Below, in pieces: positions 44,288-53,796 of a stretch of 64,000 bases of DNA. The notes below the pieces were generated by a model. That model was not told the DNA's origin. It ran no database searches and was given only the letters and a program-made list of their open reading frames with translations. This DNA comes from Tolypothrix bouteillei VB521301 (lineage in GTDB: Bacteria; Cyanobacteriota; Cyanobacteriia; Cyanobacteriales; Nostocaceae). The translations under genes and the position numbers were made by a program. Position 1 is the first letter of the stretch, and every line of letters starts with the position of its first letter. The stretch lies in assembly GCF_000760695.4 (NCBI RefSeq), contig NZ_JHEG04000001.1:5524204-5588203 (forward strand), written 5' to 3'.

Positions 44288-44293
44288 TTTGTT

Positions 44294-44794
44294 ATGGGCG
44301 AATCTTTTACGGAAGAAAAGTATATTACCTTTAAAATCTCTACGTATCTCTTGGCTTTACCAATTGATAGTGTTTTCAAAGTTGTTGCTTGTCCACCCGA
44401 TTTGAGCCAAACTCTTCAGGAAGCCAAGCTCGCTCAGTTGGGTCAATTCACGGTGATGCTTCTTAAGCTTCATCAAAGTCTCGATCCAATGCACAGCCAG
44501 CAACAAGACAGCAGTCAAATTGGGCGTTTTCTCATCATTACGCAAGGAAAGGAGGGAGAACTGTACGGTATTTTAGTCGGTACTCCCCCAAACCTGATGA
44601 CAATTCCTGAAGCTTGCATCCAGCAAGTCCCTCAATCTTTTCTCCATACTGGGTTTCCCGCTTGGGTCAGTCAGATTGCGATTCTCAACCATAAAGATGA
44701 ACGTACTACTATTTTGATGCTTGACATTCAACAAAGTTCGTTGCTCGCTTCTTACTCGCGCTCGAGTTTGAATGCATCTTTTCAGGCAATGTAA
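44294..44794 (+). CDS. CheW-like protein (second)
   Basis: A 166-residue CheW-domain protein, more divergent than the first copy. It begins MGESFTEEKYITFKISTYLLALPIDSVFKVV, the typical strand pattern, and continues with LYGILVGTPPNLMTIPEACI. The canonical NxRG motif is weak. It is the last gene of the locus, 17 bases after cheA with a strong ribosome site. It may sequester or tune CheA rather than bind receptors, as in other loci with a second CheW. Confidence 0.82.
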   Translation: MGESFTEEKYITFKISTYLLALPIDSVFKVVACPPDLSQTLQEAKLAQLGQFTVMLLKLHQSLDPMHSQQQDSSQIGRFLIITQGKEGELYGILVGTPPNLMTIPEACIQQVPQSFLHTGFPAWVSQIAILNHKDERTTILMLDIQQSSLLASYSRSSLNASFQAM

Positions 44795-44853
44795 TGGCAA
44801 AATGATTGATTTTTTTGACCAACACCTAGTACAGAGAACACAGAGGCAAAATG

Positions 44854-45660
44854 CTAAGAATTGCAGTAAGTTCGTTCTGCTAATGTAGCATCTAGCACGA
44901 AAGGATTTTCATTGCCTTGGAATTTTGCAATTGCATGGCTGCGCTCGATTTCAGCAGTGTCGGGCGGGTCTTGCTTGTTCCACTGACACAGAGTTTGACG
45001 CTGTTGTTTAAAATAGTTTGGGTCTACAGCGTTAGCGCGATCGCTGTAGATAGTGTTGAAGTAAAACATTGCCCTAGCAATATTTCCTTTTACTTCTTCT
45101 CTCGGTTCAAATCGAGAAAATGCCGATTCGCTAAATTCATCAATTTTACTACTAGGAATTGTACTCAAACGCACATCATCTCGAAACCATTTCTCAGTAC
45201 TGCTATCCTCGATTTCGCTGAAAGGTTTGTTACCGCGATCGCTATTAATATCTTTTCGAGAGGGCAACAGATGGTGAAGGTCAGCTCGAGCATTGCCTTT
45301 GTCAGCCCCTTTACTTTGAGGCCAAACGTGTTCGGTGTTCTGTCCGAGTCTGTCAGCTTGCTGGCTGGGGTCTCCATCACCAGTCAAACGAATTGAGAAC
45401 CCACCATAAATATCTGTTACGGTACCCGCTTTGTTGTCAATAATACCAAACATCTGGTCTTTTGCCCTGTCATAGTTTAAGTTTCCACTGGGCTTATACT
45501 CTCGTGCGAGTTCCCTAATTAAAGCCGTCGGTGATGTCTCACTTTCTTGAACTTGAGGTGGAGGAGTTGGCACTTGAGCCAAGGGGCTGGCTTGTACTGG
45601 GCTCATCCATGCAAAAAATATAAGAGAAATGCTAACGAGTAGCAATTTGATAAGTTTCAT
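44854..45660 (-). CDS. secreted endonuclease I (EndA) family nuclease
   Basis: A 268-residue extracytoplasmic nuclease. A signal peptide covers residues 1-25 (MKLIKLLLVSISLIFF, ending near VQA). The endonuclease I domain has TEHVWPQSKG (beta-beta-alpha metal His), ADLHHLLPS and SDRGNKPF. Such enzymes degrade non-specific DNA outside the cytoplasm and can scavenge phosphorus or shape biofilms. I chose the ATG at 45660 because it opens the signal peptide; the frame extends 16 codons upstream. It converges on the taxis operon without an obvious functional link. Confidence 0.9.
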   Translation of the reverse strand: MKLIKLLLVSISLIFFAWMSPVQASPLAQVPTPPPQVQESETSPTALIRELAREYKPSGNLNYDRAKDQMFGIIDNKAGTVTDIYGGFSIRLTGDGDPSQQADRLGQNTEHVWPQSKGADKGNARADLHHLLPSRKDINSDRGNKPFSEIEDSSTEKWFRDDVRLSTIPSSKIDEFSESAFSRFEPREEVKGNIARAMFYFNTIYSDRANAVDPNYFKQQRQTLCQWNKQDPPDTAEIERSHAIAKFQGNENPFVLDATLAERTYCNS

Positions 45661-45770
45661 TTTTTCTTCAACAAAGTATTTTCTGGAAATACGCTGGTAC
45701 ATTGGCAAAATACCAGTTACTTCTCAATAGGTGCAAATCAAATTAACTTATGTACTTTGCAATTTCCGTG

Positions 45771-46781
45771 TCAGATCTTTGCCCACCTTGTCAAAGAAGC
45801 CTTCAAAATCACCTCTATCAATTCTTGATAAGATAAACCAGCCGCACGCGCAATTTGAGCAAAAGAACGCTGGGGATGCAAAGTAGCATCTGCGTTAATA
45901 TCTAATAGATACGCCCGCCCATCGGATGCCATACGAAAATCAAAGGTTGCATAGTCGAGCGGTCCCAAAAACTTCATTAATTCCAACGCGATCTCTTGCA
46001 ATCCTTGTAGTTTTGAATCAGCAATATCGACTCCAATTTTCTGAAACTTCCCCTGACGCTTGGCTTGCAAATCTAACACTTGCTCACTCAACGGCTCTCC
46101 CGTGGCGTTGACTGTTTCCACTGCACCCAATAATAATGGTAAAGAATTGCCAACAACACCCACTGTAATCTCACGACCTGCAATAAATTCTTCACACAGT
46201 ACTGGTGCGTCAAATGACTGACCTATTTCTTCCACTTGTTGGCGGAGTACAGTCAATCCCTCTTGGTTATCAAATTTCCGCAACCCCAACGAGTAACCTT
46301 CACAACTGGGTTTCAAAATTGAGCTTGACCAAGGAGGTAAAGATTGAATATTTTCTCCTGTTTCATATCGATACCAAGGGGGTGTCAAAATTCTACGCCA
46401 CTGCAACACGGGTTTAAGTAGGTCTTTATTCAATGTCAAACTTTTGGCGGTAGCATCACCGCCAGTGTAAGGAATACCCAATTGCTCTAAAATTGCAGGT
46501 GCTAGAGCAGTACGATTGCGGGAAAGGGTTCTGACGGAAAGGTTCCAAATAAAATCTGGGAGTTGATTGCAACGCCATCTTTCTAACAAATTATTTAAAG
46601 TGCCAATTTTATCTACTTTGTGACCTAAAGCTGTTAAACTATCTGCTACAGCGTCCACTTCTTCTGGTTCTCGCCAGTGATAGTGTGTTTGTTCTTTTGC
46701 TGTTAAGTCTGACATGATGTCAGCTTCAAGCTCAAATAATAATCCTATCTTCTTGGGGATTGGGGATTGGTTATTGGTCAC
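45771..46781 (-). CDS. ATP-grasp ligase of the D-Ala-D-Ala ligase type
   Basis: A 336-residue ATP-grasp enzyme. N-terminal KKIGLLFELE gives the first strand, GIPYTGGDATAKSLTLNKDLLK the substrate loop, ILKPSCEGYSLGLRKF the ATP-grasp Lys region, and LDINADATLHP the metal-binding end. It is shorter and more divergent than housekeeping Ddl, so an atypical dipeptide or amino acid amide product is possible. The start overlaps the aminomutase stop by four bases (ATGA), so translation is coupled. The first residues TNNQSPIP come from a TTGG/CCAAT repeat. The substrate is not assigned. Confidence 0.85.
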   Translation of the reverse strand: MTNNQSPIPKKIGLLFELEADIMSDLTAKEQTHYHWREPEEVDAVADSLTALGHKVDKIGTLNNLLERWRCNQLPDFIWNLSVRTLSRNRTALAPAILEQLGIPYTGGDATAKSLTLNKDLLKPVLQWRRILTPPWYRYETGENIQSLPPWSSSILKPSCEGYSLGLRKFDNQEGLTVLRQQVEEIGQSFDAPVLCEEFIAGREITVGVVGNSLPLLLGAVETVNATGEPLSEQVLDLQAKRQGKFQKIGVDIADSKLQGLQEIALELMKFLGPLDYATFDFRMASDGRAYLLDINADATLHPQRSFAQIARAAGLSYQELIEVILKASLTRWAKI

Positions 46782-46802
46782 TGGTCGCTGCTCACTGGTC
46801 TT
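46757..46802. repeat. STRR-like TTGGGGA/ACTGGTC tract across a gene junction
   Basis: GGGGATTGGGGATTGG and ATTGGTCACTGGTCGCTGCTCACTGGTC span the aminomutase stop and ligase start. Both protein termini are therefore partly repeat-encoded. Confidence 0.6.
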
Positions 46803-47953
46803 GTTTCTTCAAGCCAATAGGTTTGCTCGTCAATTGGTAATAATATCACTCCAGAGTTCTCTAATCCCCGCCGCACTTGTTGCCATTTAGCAACTAACTG
46901 TATGGGTGAACCCGGAAGAATCCCTACGAGTTCTAGTTTGCCGTTTTCATGAGTTAAGATGTAGCGAAAGCGTTTGACAGGTCCACTGCACTGTTGGCGA
47001 ACTGTTTCTATTAAGTGCATTCCTTCTACTATGGGCAGTTGAAAGTGAGTTGCATGCTTGACGGGACGTGGGTGAAAGATATATTGAGGAATGACGCTAT
47101 GGCGGTGGAGTTGTTTGAAAAGTTCCGTTAAAGTCTCTGGAGAGTCGTTAATTCCTTTCATTAAAGCAATTTGAGAAGTCAGCAAACAACCAGCTTTTTG
47201 CAGGTTCTCTAAGGCGCAAATTGTTGTTGTGGAGATTTCACGGGGATGGTCAAAATGGCATTGAATGATGATTTGAAATCGAGATTTATATTGATACAAA
47301 ACATCTAACAATTCTGGATCGGTGGTAAAGCGACTGGGTAAGAAAGCGGGGAGTTTGGTACTGATGCGAATTTGCCAAATGTGCGGAATTTGTGCGATCG
47401 CACCTAAAAGATTAGCCAGACGGCGAGTGCTGGTAATCATGGGGTCGCCACCTGAGAGAAGCACGTTGTCTATTTCTGGATGTTCGGTGATATAAGCCAG
47501 CGCTTCTTGCAAATCCTCAATTGTCTCTTTTGTCAATACATCACGGCTCATCAACCGCCGTCGAAAACAGTAGCGGCAATGTCCCGCACAAGCTTGAGTT
47601 ACAATTAACACTGCTGTTTGGTTGTACTTGTGCTGCAAACCTTGTATGATCGTGGACAGTTCTTCTCCACTCGTATCAAAGCTGCCAGATTCATCTTGCT
47701 CGCCTTCTGAAGGTAACAGCAGCAAACGCAGGGGATCGTTGGGGTTTTGCCAATTTATAAGATCTGCATAACCTTGGGGAACCATCATGGGAAAGCTATG
47801 CTTTGCGTTAGCTACGCGATCGCGCTCATCTGGGGATAAAGGTAACCAGTCTTCTACGTGATGGGATAGTTTTAAACTTTCAATTAATTCCTCCTTCCAA
47901 TCTCTGGCTGTAGGAAAGTTTTTTGGAACTTCATTGATACTTGTGTTTGTCAT
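46778..47953 (-). CDS. KamA family radical SAM aminomutase-like protein
   Basis: A 391-residue radical SAM enzyme of the lysine 2,3-aminomutase family (KamA, EpmB). The cluster motif is CAGHCRYCFRR (CxxxCxxC). Next come LLSGGDP, the radical SAM glycine motif, and RISTKLPAF. HFDHPREI follows. A candidate PLP-binding Lys sits in ENGKLELVG near the C-terminus. KamA enzymes shift the amino group of lysine (or a related acid) to the beta carbon. The next gene encodes an ATP-grasp ligase overlapping by four bases, which suggests the beta-amino acid is then joined to something. It lacks an efp or genX neighbour that would suggest EpmB. Confidence 0.9.
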   Translation of the reverse strand: MTNTSINEVPKNFPTARDWKEELIESLKLSHHVEDWLPLSPDERDRVANAKHSFPMMVPQGYADLINWQNPNDPLRLLLLPSEGEQDESGSFDTSGEELSTIIQGLQHKYNQTAVLIVTQACAGHCRYCFRRRLMSRDVLTKETIEDLQEALAYITEHPEIDNVLLSGGDPMITSTRRLANLLGAIAQIPHIWQIRISTKLPAFLPSRFTTDPELLDVLYQYKSRFQIIIQCHFDHPREISTTTICALENLQKAGCLLTSQIALMKGINDSPETLTELFKQLHRHSVIPQYIFHPRPVKHATHFQLPIVEGMHLIETVRQQCSGPVKRFRYILTHENGKLELVGILPGSPIQLVAKWQQVRRGLENSGVILLPIDEQTYWLEETRPVSSDQ

Positions 47954-48431
47954 TTCCCACACTAATACTAAGATTGTTTCGATTATCCCAAATTTTGAAC
48001 ATTCTATTCCGAACGTGCGTGTTTAAGTTAATAAGCAAGTGAATAAATGGGGATAGTTTTCTTTTTTTCTATTTTTTTAAATTGAAAGATTGATTAAAGT
48101 TTAACTTTACTGTCTGGAGAATTATTGCTTAACAAATCTGAATCTTTCAGCTAGCCTGCTGTCATTATCGTGTCTTTAATATAAAATTTATTTGAAGAAG
48201 ACAGGAGGCAGAGGGCAGAAGGCAGCTATGTAAGTTTCACTAAGCCCATAAATCCATAGTTCGACGTTAGCTAGCACGCTCATCAATAACGCTGATATTA
48301 TTTTTGTGTAGTACTATTTCTGGTTGTTAGTTATTGCTTTACAGCAATGCATACGGCTGCATTATTCAATAATGCAGCCAATTTTGGAGTGAGAACAGCA
48401 GAATCTCGAGTCACCAAGCATTGCTAACAGT
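47954..48431. other. intergenic, aminomutase to glycosyltransferase
   Basis: About 480 AT-rich bases. The right part holds a purine-rich heptamer tract (GGCAGAG/GGCAGAA) at 48200-48226 and the hairpin at 48355-48379. The promoter of the aminomutase-ligase pair must lie in the left part. No gene is supported. Confidence 0.45.
48355..48379. terminator. strong hairpin downstream of the GT4 gene
   Basis: The arms GGCTGCATTATT and AATAATGCAGCC match perfectly over 12 bases around one base. Plus-strand reading is followed by AATTTTGG. It lies just beyond the stop of the minus-strand GT4 gene and is a likely 3' end signal. Confidence 0.6.
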
Positions 48432-49622
48432 CTATAACCAAAGTACTTGCGATCGCTCTTCCAAGACTCGTTTGTAAACATCCTCTGTTTGTTTTGCTAA
48501 TTTAGCCCAACAGAAACGACGTTCTAAGTCTTCATAAGCGTTATCAATCAGCCATTGGCGGTAGCCCGGATTTTTTAACACTTCTAAAATTCCCCAAGCC
48601 AAGGAATCTGGATCGTTAGTATAAGTTACAATCCCTGTTTTGCTATGTTGTACCACTTCTGGCAACCCGCCTGTATCGGAAACGACAACTGGAACGCGAG
48701 AGGCAAAACTTTCTAGAGCAACAATTCCAAAGGGTTCGTAGAGACTGGGAAAAACAGCACAATCAGCAACTGCTTGAAACTTATCTAAGTAGTCATCGGA
48801 AATAAAGCCGGTGAAATAGCATTTATGCCAAATCCCTGTATCCCAAGCTTGCTTTTTCAGATTGTCTGTGTTACCACCACCAATAATCACAAACTTAACA
48901 TATCCTCCCATTTCCCAAAGTACTTTAGGCGCAGCATTGAGAAGCACGGAGACACCTTTTTCGTAGGTCATGCGACCTACGTAGTAAACAATTTTTTCGC
49001 TGTCTTCAGCAAATTGACGGCGAAAATCTAGAGCGGGAAAATCTTGGTGGAGCTTTTTCTTTTCCGGTCGAATCCCATTATAAATAACGTCAATTTTATT
49101 CCAAGGACAGTGTAGCGCCCGTTCTACCTCTCGCCGCATATAGTCGGTACAAACAATGACTCGCCAAGCGTCGTAGGCTAACAGTTCTTCTTTGTTACTT
49201 ATATAACTTTGGGTAGCCGTGTAAATACCGTTATATCGACCGTATTCGGTAGCGTGGATCGTAGCGATTAGGGGTATTTTAAAGTTGTGTTTGAGAGCGA
49301 TCGCTGCATCTCCAACAAGCCAATCATGAGCATGGATGAGATCGAAGGGTCCCTCCTCAAGCAAGAGTTTTCCACCGTGATGACCCATGCTCTGATTTAA
49401 ATTAACAACCCAATGAAAAAAGTCATAACTGGGTGCAATCGGTATGCGATGTACTCGAACTCCTTCCACCACCTCATACAACGGAGCATTGCCAAATTCC
49501 GGTGTAATTAAGTGGATTTCATGTCCTAACATTACTAGTTCCGGGTATAACTCTGATACATGACGAGAAATTCCCCCAACTATACGAGGCGGAAACTCCC
49601 AACTCAGCACTAGTATTTTCAT
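48432..49622 (-). CDS. family 4 glycosyltransferase
   Basis: A 396-residue GT-B enzyme, related to glycogen-synthase-like GT4 proteins. N-terminal MKILVLSWEFPPRIVGGISRHV gives the GG acceptor loop. VYYVGRMTYEKGVSVLL opens the nucleotide-sugar domain, and EPFGIVALES is the Glu-x7-Glu motif. Members transfer sugars from nucleotide donors to glycans, lipids or polymers; the donor and acceptor cannot be assigned. It is 140 bases downstream of the DUF2079 membrane protein on the same strand, which may reflect a shared role in glycan export. Confidence 0.9.
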   Translation of the reverse strand: MKILVLSWEFPPRIVGGISRHVSELYPELVMLGHEIHLITPEFGNAPLYEVVEGVRVHRIPIAPSYDFFHWVVNLNQSMGHHGGKLLLEEGPFDLIHAHDWLVGDAAIALKHNFKIPLIATIHATEYGRYNGIYTATQSYISNKEELLAYDAWRVIVCTDYMRREVERALHCPWNKIDVIYNGIRPEKKKLHQDFPALDFRRQFAEDSEKIVYYVGRMTYEKGVSVLLNAAPKVLWEMGGYVKFVIIGGGNTDNLKKQAWDTGIWHKCYFTGFISDDYLDKFQAVADCAVFPSLYEPFGIVALESFASRVPVVVSDTGGLPEVVQHSKTGIVTYTNDPDSLAWGILEVLKNPGYRQWLIDNAYEDLERRFCWAKLAKQTEDVYKRVLEERSQVLWL

Positions 49623-49763
49623 CTCCTACACCCTACCTATTACAAATTTCTAACTTTTTACATTGACCCCAAAATACAAACTTGGCTACTGCTGCGATAT
49701 ACAATAATTTTTCTGTTGTTGTAGCATATTCCAGGAAAAAGTAGTGGAAGTTACATGAAAATA

Positions 49764-51422
49764 TTAGGTAGATTGCTGCAAGATCGGTTGAAGTTGTTGG
49801 CGGAAAGATGACCAAGCTGCTGTTGCTTGTGCGTCTGACGCAGTCGCTTTCTTAAGTAAAATAACTCCATCCCTAAAACCGATAATGCCATATTCCCCAT
49901 CGCCACTTATTTGGTCAATCAGCGTCACAAGTTCTCGCAGTAAACCGCGCTCGCCCTTAAATGCTGGTTGATACTGTTGCAACTGCCAAAGGTCTGCAAT
50001 GGCATAATCTACTTTTATCACCTCCCGTGCATCGTTACGCACTTGCAAAGCAGGCAAACGCAGAATTTCGCGACGACTTGAAAGATGAGGAACTAGGAAA
50101 GTCGTTGCAGATACACTAGCATTAGATGGAATTGCTGATAACAGAGGACGGAACTCAGAAACATGATGCCATTGTTGGGGCAAAGATACATACACCCAAG
50201 GTTTGATCGAGTCAGGAATCACAAAATAAAAAGTTTTATTGGGATTGGATGTCACGCTTAACACTAGGGAAAGACAGATACAACCCACCCAAAAACGGCG
50301 AAATGATGGTTTAAACGATTGACGGTGCTGTGACCACCAGAGAATTGACCCGTAAAATAATCCTGGAACGACAGTTAAAGCATAACGGATCGTAATTGCC
50401 AATACGGATTCTCCTTTACCCAAAAAAAGTTTGAGCAAGGGGAAACCTGCTATAGTCCAGGAAGCGGGAGCAACAGCTGGCACAAATGCCAAAGGCAACC
50501 ATTGACCGAGTAAATATTTAATAGTTTTATCTACTGGAGTTACAAATTCTACAATTAACCGCCAGGGATTGCGAATCATTCCCCAAATAATATCCAAGGT
50601 AGACGCTTTATCCCCATCTGCATATTGCCCGAACCTTTCCAGCATAAAACGCCGGGAAATATCCTCAGAAAACAGAGGCATAATTGCATTGGTAAGAACC
50701 AGCATATAACCAAAACTTAGGGTACAGACAGCAAGCCCAGCACGGGGAAAGCGCTTGCTAAGAATCATGTAAACCCCGACACCAAATAAACCGACGCCTG
50801 AGTCCTCCCGTACTGCTAAAATGAAAATAGCAAGTACCCAAAAAAGCTTCCACCAGCGCTTTTCCATGGCTAAAAACAGCCCAAAGAAAAACAATGGAAT
50901 CTGGCTTATGTCGTGAAAGTTGCTTAAGGTAGGACCAATCACGGCATTAGCAGCGTAATAGCTAGCAGTAATCATCACCGCTATGGGTGGTTCGATGTAT
51001 TGTCGTGCTAAGACGTATAAGACTAAACCCGCAGCAGTTATGAGCGTTACCTGCAACACCGTCAAAGTAGCGGGCGAAGGAAACAGAGCGTAGATTGGTA
51101 GCCAAAGTAATAACGCTGGGGTAAAGTGTTGACCCAATCTGTGGTAGTAGACTGACGCAACTTCTCCAGAGTGAACGACGTTTGTTGAAAGACTCGAAGA
51201 AAGAGAACTTTGAAAGAAGCGACCGTGAAGGTTATTCCAAAAAACTTGGTTAAAGATACCTTGGTCGAAGGAAGCATAAAAACTGTAGTAACGATGCAGG
51301 GTAAATAATAAACAGAGAACAAAGAAGATAGATCCTAATAGGAAGACTAATGAAAGCTCGCTCTTTGTCTCTAAGTCTAAATTTGGGGTTAGTTGCAGCT
51401 TTTTTTTCAATTTCGACAACAT
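49764..51422 (-). CDS. DUF2079 multi-spanning membrane protein
   Basis: A 552-residue protein with about ten hydrophobic segments from residue 25 to 400 and a large soluble C-terminal part. The first loop, LHRYYSFYASFDQGIFNQVFWN, is typical of DUF2079. This family resembles GT-C glycosyltransferases (mannosyltransferase-like), and the acidic position in FDQG would correspond to a loop-1 catalytic Asp; that is inference. The start is at 51422. It is followed on the same strand by the GT4 gene. Upstream lies a GACCAGT heptamer tract. Confidence 0.88.
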   Translation of the reverse strand: MLSKLKKKLQLTPNLDLETKSELSLVFLLGSIFFVLCLLFTLHRYYSFYASFDQGIFNQVFWNNLHGRFFQSSLSSSLSTNVVHSGEVASVYYHRLGQHFTPALLLWLPIYALFPSPATLTVLQVTLITAAGLVLYVLARQYIEPPIAVMITASYYAANAVIGPTLSNFHDISQIPLFFFGLFLAMEKRWWKLFWVLAIFILAVREDSGVGLFGVGVYMILSKRFPRAGLAVCTLSFGYMLVLTNAIMPLFSEDISRRFMLERFGQYADGDKASTLDIIWGMIRNPWRLIVEFVTPVDKTIKYLLGQWLPLAFVPAVAPASWTIAGFPLLKLFLGKGESVLAITIRYALTVVPGLFYGSILWWSQHRQSFKPSFRRFWVGCICLSLVLSVTSNPNKTFYFVIPDSIKPWVYVSLPQQWHHVSEFRPLLSAIPSNASVSATTFLVPHLSSRREILRLPALQVRNDAREVIKVDYAIADLWQLQQYQPAFKGERGLLRELVTLIDQISGDGEYGIIGFRDGVILLKKATASDAQATAAWSSFRQQLQPILQQST

Positions 51423-51438
51423 TACTGACAGCGATCGG

Positions 51439-51467
51439 TGACCAGTGACCAGTGACCGATGACCAGT
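51439..51467. repeat. TGACCAG heptamer tract
   Basis: Four near-identical heptamers (TGACCAG, TGACCAG, TGACCGA, TGACCAG) lie just upstream of the DUF2079 gene start. They resemble the ACTGGTC tract at 46757-46802. Confidence 0.7.
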
Positions 51468-51648
51468 TAATCCCTATACTTAGAAGTAGAGGTTACCGAT
51501 CGTCAGTCACTTTTAAACTCTAGCAGGAGATAGTTTAAATTTTATGACACAACGCCTGGAAGTTGAGAGTCTGTCAATTAAGTGTCTCAACTTATCCGTA
51601 TCAATGCACAATGAATGGAGTTTGTCGTTATTCCTGTCCTAATTACAA

Positions 51649-53046
51649 ATGCAGACCTTACTTGCTGACGCCCAAAATCTACTGAGCGATCTTATCACCC
51701 GCTACTCATCAAGCGTAGATTATCTCATGATTCGTCTTGAAGAAGCGGAAGGAACTGATATCTTGTTGCGTGGCGACAAGGTAGAAACTTTAAGCGAAGG
51801 CATTACTATTGGCGGGCAAATTCGCGCTTGCTATAAAGGGGGATGGGGATTTAGTAGCTTTAACCAGCTTTCAACCATTCGCGATCGCATAGAAGAAGCC
51901 ATTACTGCGGCTAGAATCGTTGGCGATGAGGAAACTATACTAGCGCCTATTGACATAGTTCAAGATATATGCAATTTACCCCTAACGGGAACCAATCCCC
52001 GGCAAATTCCGCTCAAAGAGAAAAAAGAATTGTGCGATCGCTACACGGACTTGCTCAGAAGTGTTGACCGACGCATTACCACCACTTCAGTGCGTTATGC
52101 TGACAGCACTCAAAGAGTCATTATTGCGACTAGTGAAAAAACCTACATCGAGCAATCCTGGATAGATATGGAAATCCGTTTTGCTGCAACTGCTAGAAAT
52201 GGCGAGACGGTACAAACGGGAAGGGAAACCTCAGGTTCGCGTAAAGCTTTTGAAGATTTAATGAATTTAGATGAACAAGTAAAACTTGCAGCACAAAGAG
52301 CAGTTGCAGCTTTATCTTTGCCATCAGTTAAAGGGAATACTTACACTGTAGTCATTGACCCCATTCTCACGGGGTTATTTGTCCATGAAGCTTTTGGACA
52401 TCTTTCTGAAGCAGACATGGCTTACGAAAATCCAGATTTGCTAGAAGTGATGACTATTGGGCGGCGGTTTGGTCCAAAAGAGTTACACATTTTTGATGGT
52501 GCTGCGCCAAATGGACATCGCGGTAGCTATTTTTATGATGATGAAGGCACACCAGCAACAACAACACCCCTGATTCAAGAAGGCATGTTAGTGGGGCGCT
52601 TGCATTCCCGCGAAACAGCAGGCAAATTGGATGAAAAGCCTACGGGTAATGCACGGTGTCTGAACTATCACTTTCCTCCTATTGTCAGGATGACCAACAC
52701 CTGGATTGAACGGGGTAAGACGCCCGTAAGGGATTTATTTAATGATATTAAAGAAGGAGTTTATGCCCGTAACTGGTTGGGCGGTATGACGAATGGGGAG
52801 ATGTTTACCTTTAGTGCGGGGGAGGCGTGGATGATTAGAAACGGTAGAATTGCTGAACCTGTGAAAGATGTAACGCTTTCAGGGAACGTTTTCCAAACCC
52901 TGGCAGATATTGAAGCGATCGGCGATGATTTTTACTGGGATGAATCTGGTGGTTGTGGCAAAGGCGGACAAAACGGTTTGGCTGTGGGTTGCGGTGGTCC
53001 GAGTTTGCGGATTCGTGATGTGGTAGTTGGTGGTGAAGTTGCGTGA
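51649..53046 (+). CDS. tldD: TldD-like metalloprotease (second HExxxH copy)
   Basis: A 465-residue TldD-family protein with the zinc motif HEAFGH (His246, Glu247, His250) followed by LSEADM. It has the C-terminal TldD region GGCGKGGQNGLAVGCGGPSLRI. This sequence is closer to canonical TldD than the copy at 3282-4724. No TldE gene is adjacent, so it may pair with the TldE-like protein at 1803, or work alone. A Uma2 gene follows after 43 bases but is unlikely to be related in function. Confidence 0.9.
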   Translation: MQTLLADAQNLLSDLITRYSSSVDYLMIRLEEAEGTDILLRGDKVETLSEGITIGGQIRACYKGGWGFSSFNQLSTIRDRIEEAITAARIVGDEETILAPIDIVQDICNLPLTGTNPRQIPLKEKKELCDRYTDLLRSVDRRITTTSVRYADSTQRVIIATSEKTYIEQSWIDMEIRFAATARNGETVQTGRETSGSRKAFEDLMNLDEQVKLAAQRAVAALSLPSVKGNTYTVVIDPILTGLFVHEAFGHLSEADMAYENPDLLEVMTIGRRFGPKELHIFDGAAPNGHRGSYFYDDEGTPATTTPLIQEGMLVGRLHSRETAGKLDEKPTGNARCLNYHFPPIVRMTNTWIERGKTPVRDLFNDIKEGVYARNWLGGMTNGEMFTFSAGEAWMIRNGRIAEPVKDVTLSGNVFQTLADIEAIGDDFYWDESGGCGKGGQNGLAVGCGGPSLRIRDVVVGGEVA

Positions 53047-53089
53047 TTTTAAGATGGGCTAAAGAGGAAAATGCAAGCAGGAGAAAACA

Positions 53090-53751
53090 ATGGTCAGCAG
53101 CTTTAAAGAACTGATTGACGAACCAGAACTGGATTTTGCAGACGATCCAGAGGAGCGATTGATAAAAAGTGGTTTAAGTTGGCAAGCATATGAAGCAATA
53201 TTAGCCAGACTGGAGGATAACTCCCATTACCGTGTCACCTACTTAGATGGAATCTTAGAAATTTTATCGCCCTCAATCAGACATGAAAATATAAAAACAA
53301 ATTTGGGTATGCTGCTAGAGCGTTTCTTCTACAGCAAACGCATTCGTTTTGTACCTATGTGCAGTTCCACATTCAAAAACAAGGCAAGAAAAGCTGGGGT
53401 AGAACCAGATGAATGTTATTGCATAGGAGAAGCAAAAAAAGTACCAGATTTAGCCATTGAAGTCGTTGTAATGAGTGGCAACATAAGAAAATTAGAGGTT
53501 TACCGACGCTTGGAGTTTCAGAAGTCTGGTTCTGGGAAAAATATCAATTTAAGCTGTACTACTTACGGGAAAATCCAGAAGCTCCTCTAGCCAATGTTTA
53601 CCCTGACACCTATGGGTACGAGCAAATAAACTCAAGCAAGTTGTTGCCACAGTTAGATATTTCTTTACTGGAACAATGTCTCTCAATTTCCGATTCCATT
53701 CAAGCAATTGATGAATTTGAGCGAGGCATTAATCAGGAGAGCAAAAAGTAG
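53090..53751 (+). pseudogene. Uma2 family endonuclease, frameshifted
   Basis: The first frame encodes a Uma2 (DUF820, PD-(D/E)XK-like) protein with PDECYCIGE, PDLAIEVVVMSGNIRKLEVYRRL. At about 53514-53520 the match shifts to the next frame, which continues SEVWFWEKYQFKLYYLREN and runs to TAG at 53749-53751. A single lost base in the GAG-GTT-TCA region would explain it. The original protein would have about 220 residues. The in-frame product of 166 residues ends in an unrelated tail. Uma2 function is unknown, and copies are very numerous in cyanobacteria. Confidence 0.85.
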
Positions 53752-53796
53752 CATGCTACATTTAAGCTAACGCCTTGCAAAACGGGAAACTCACTC

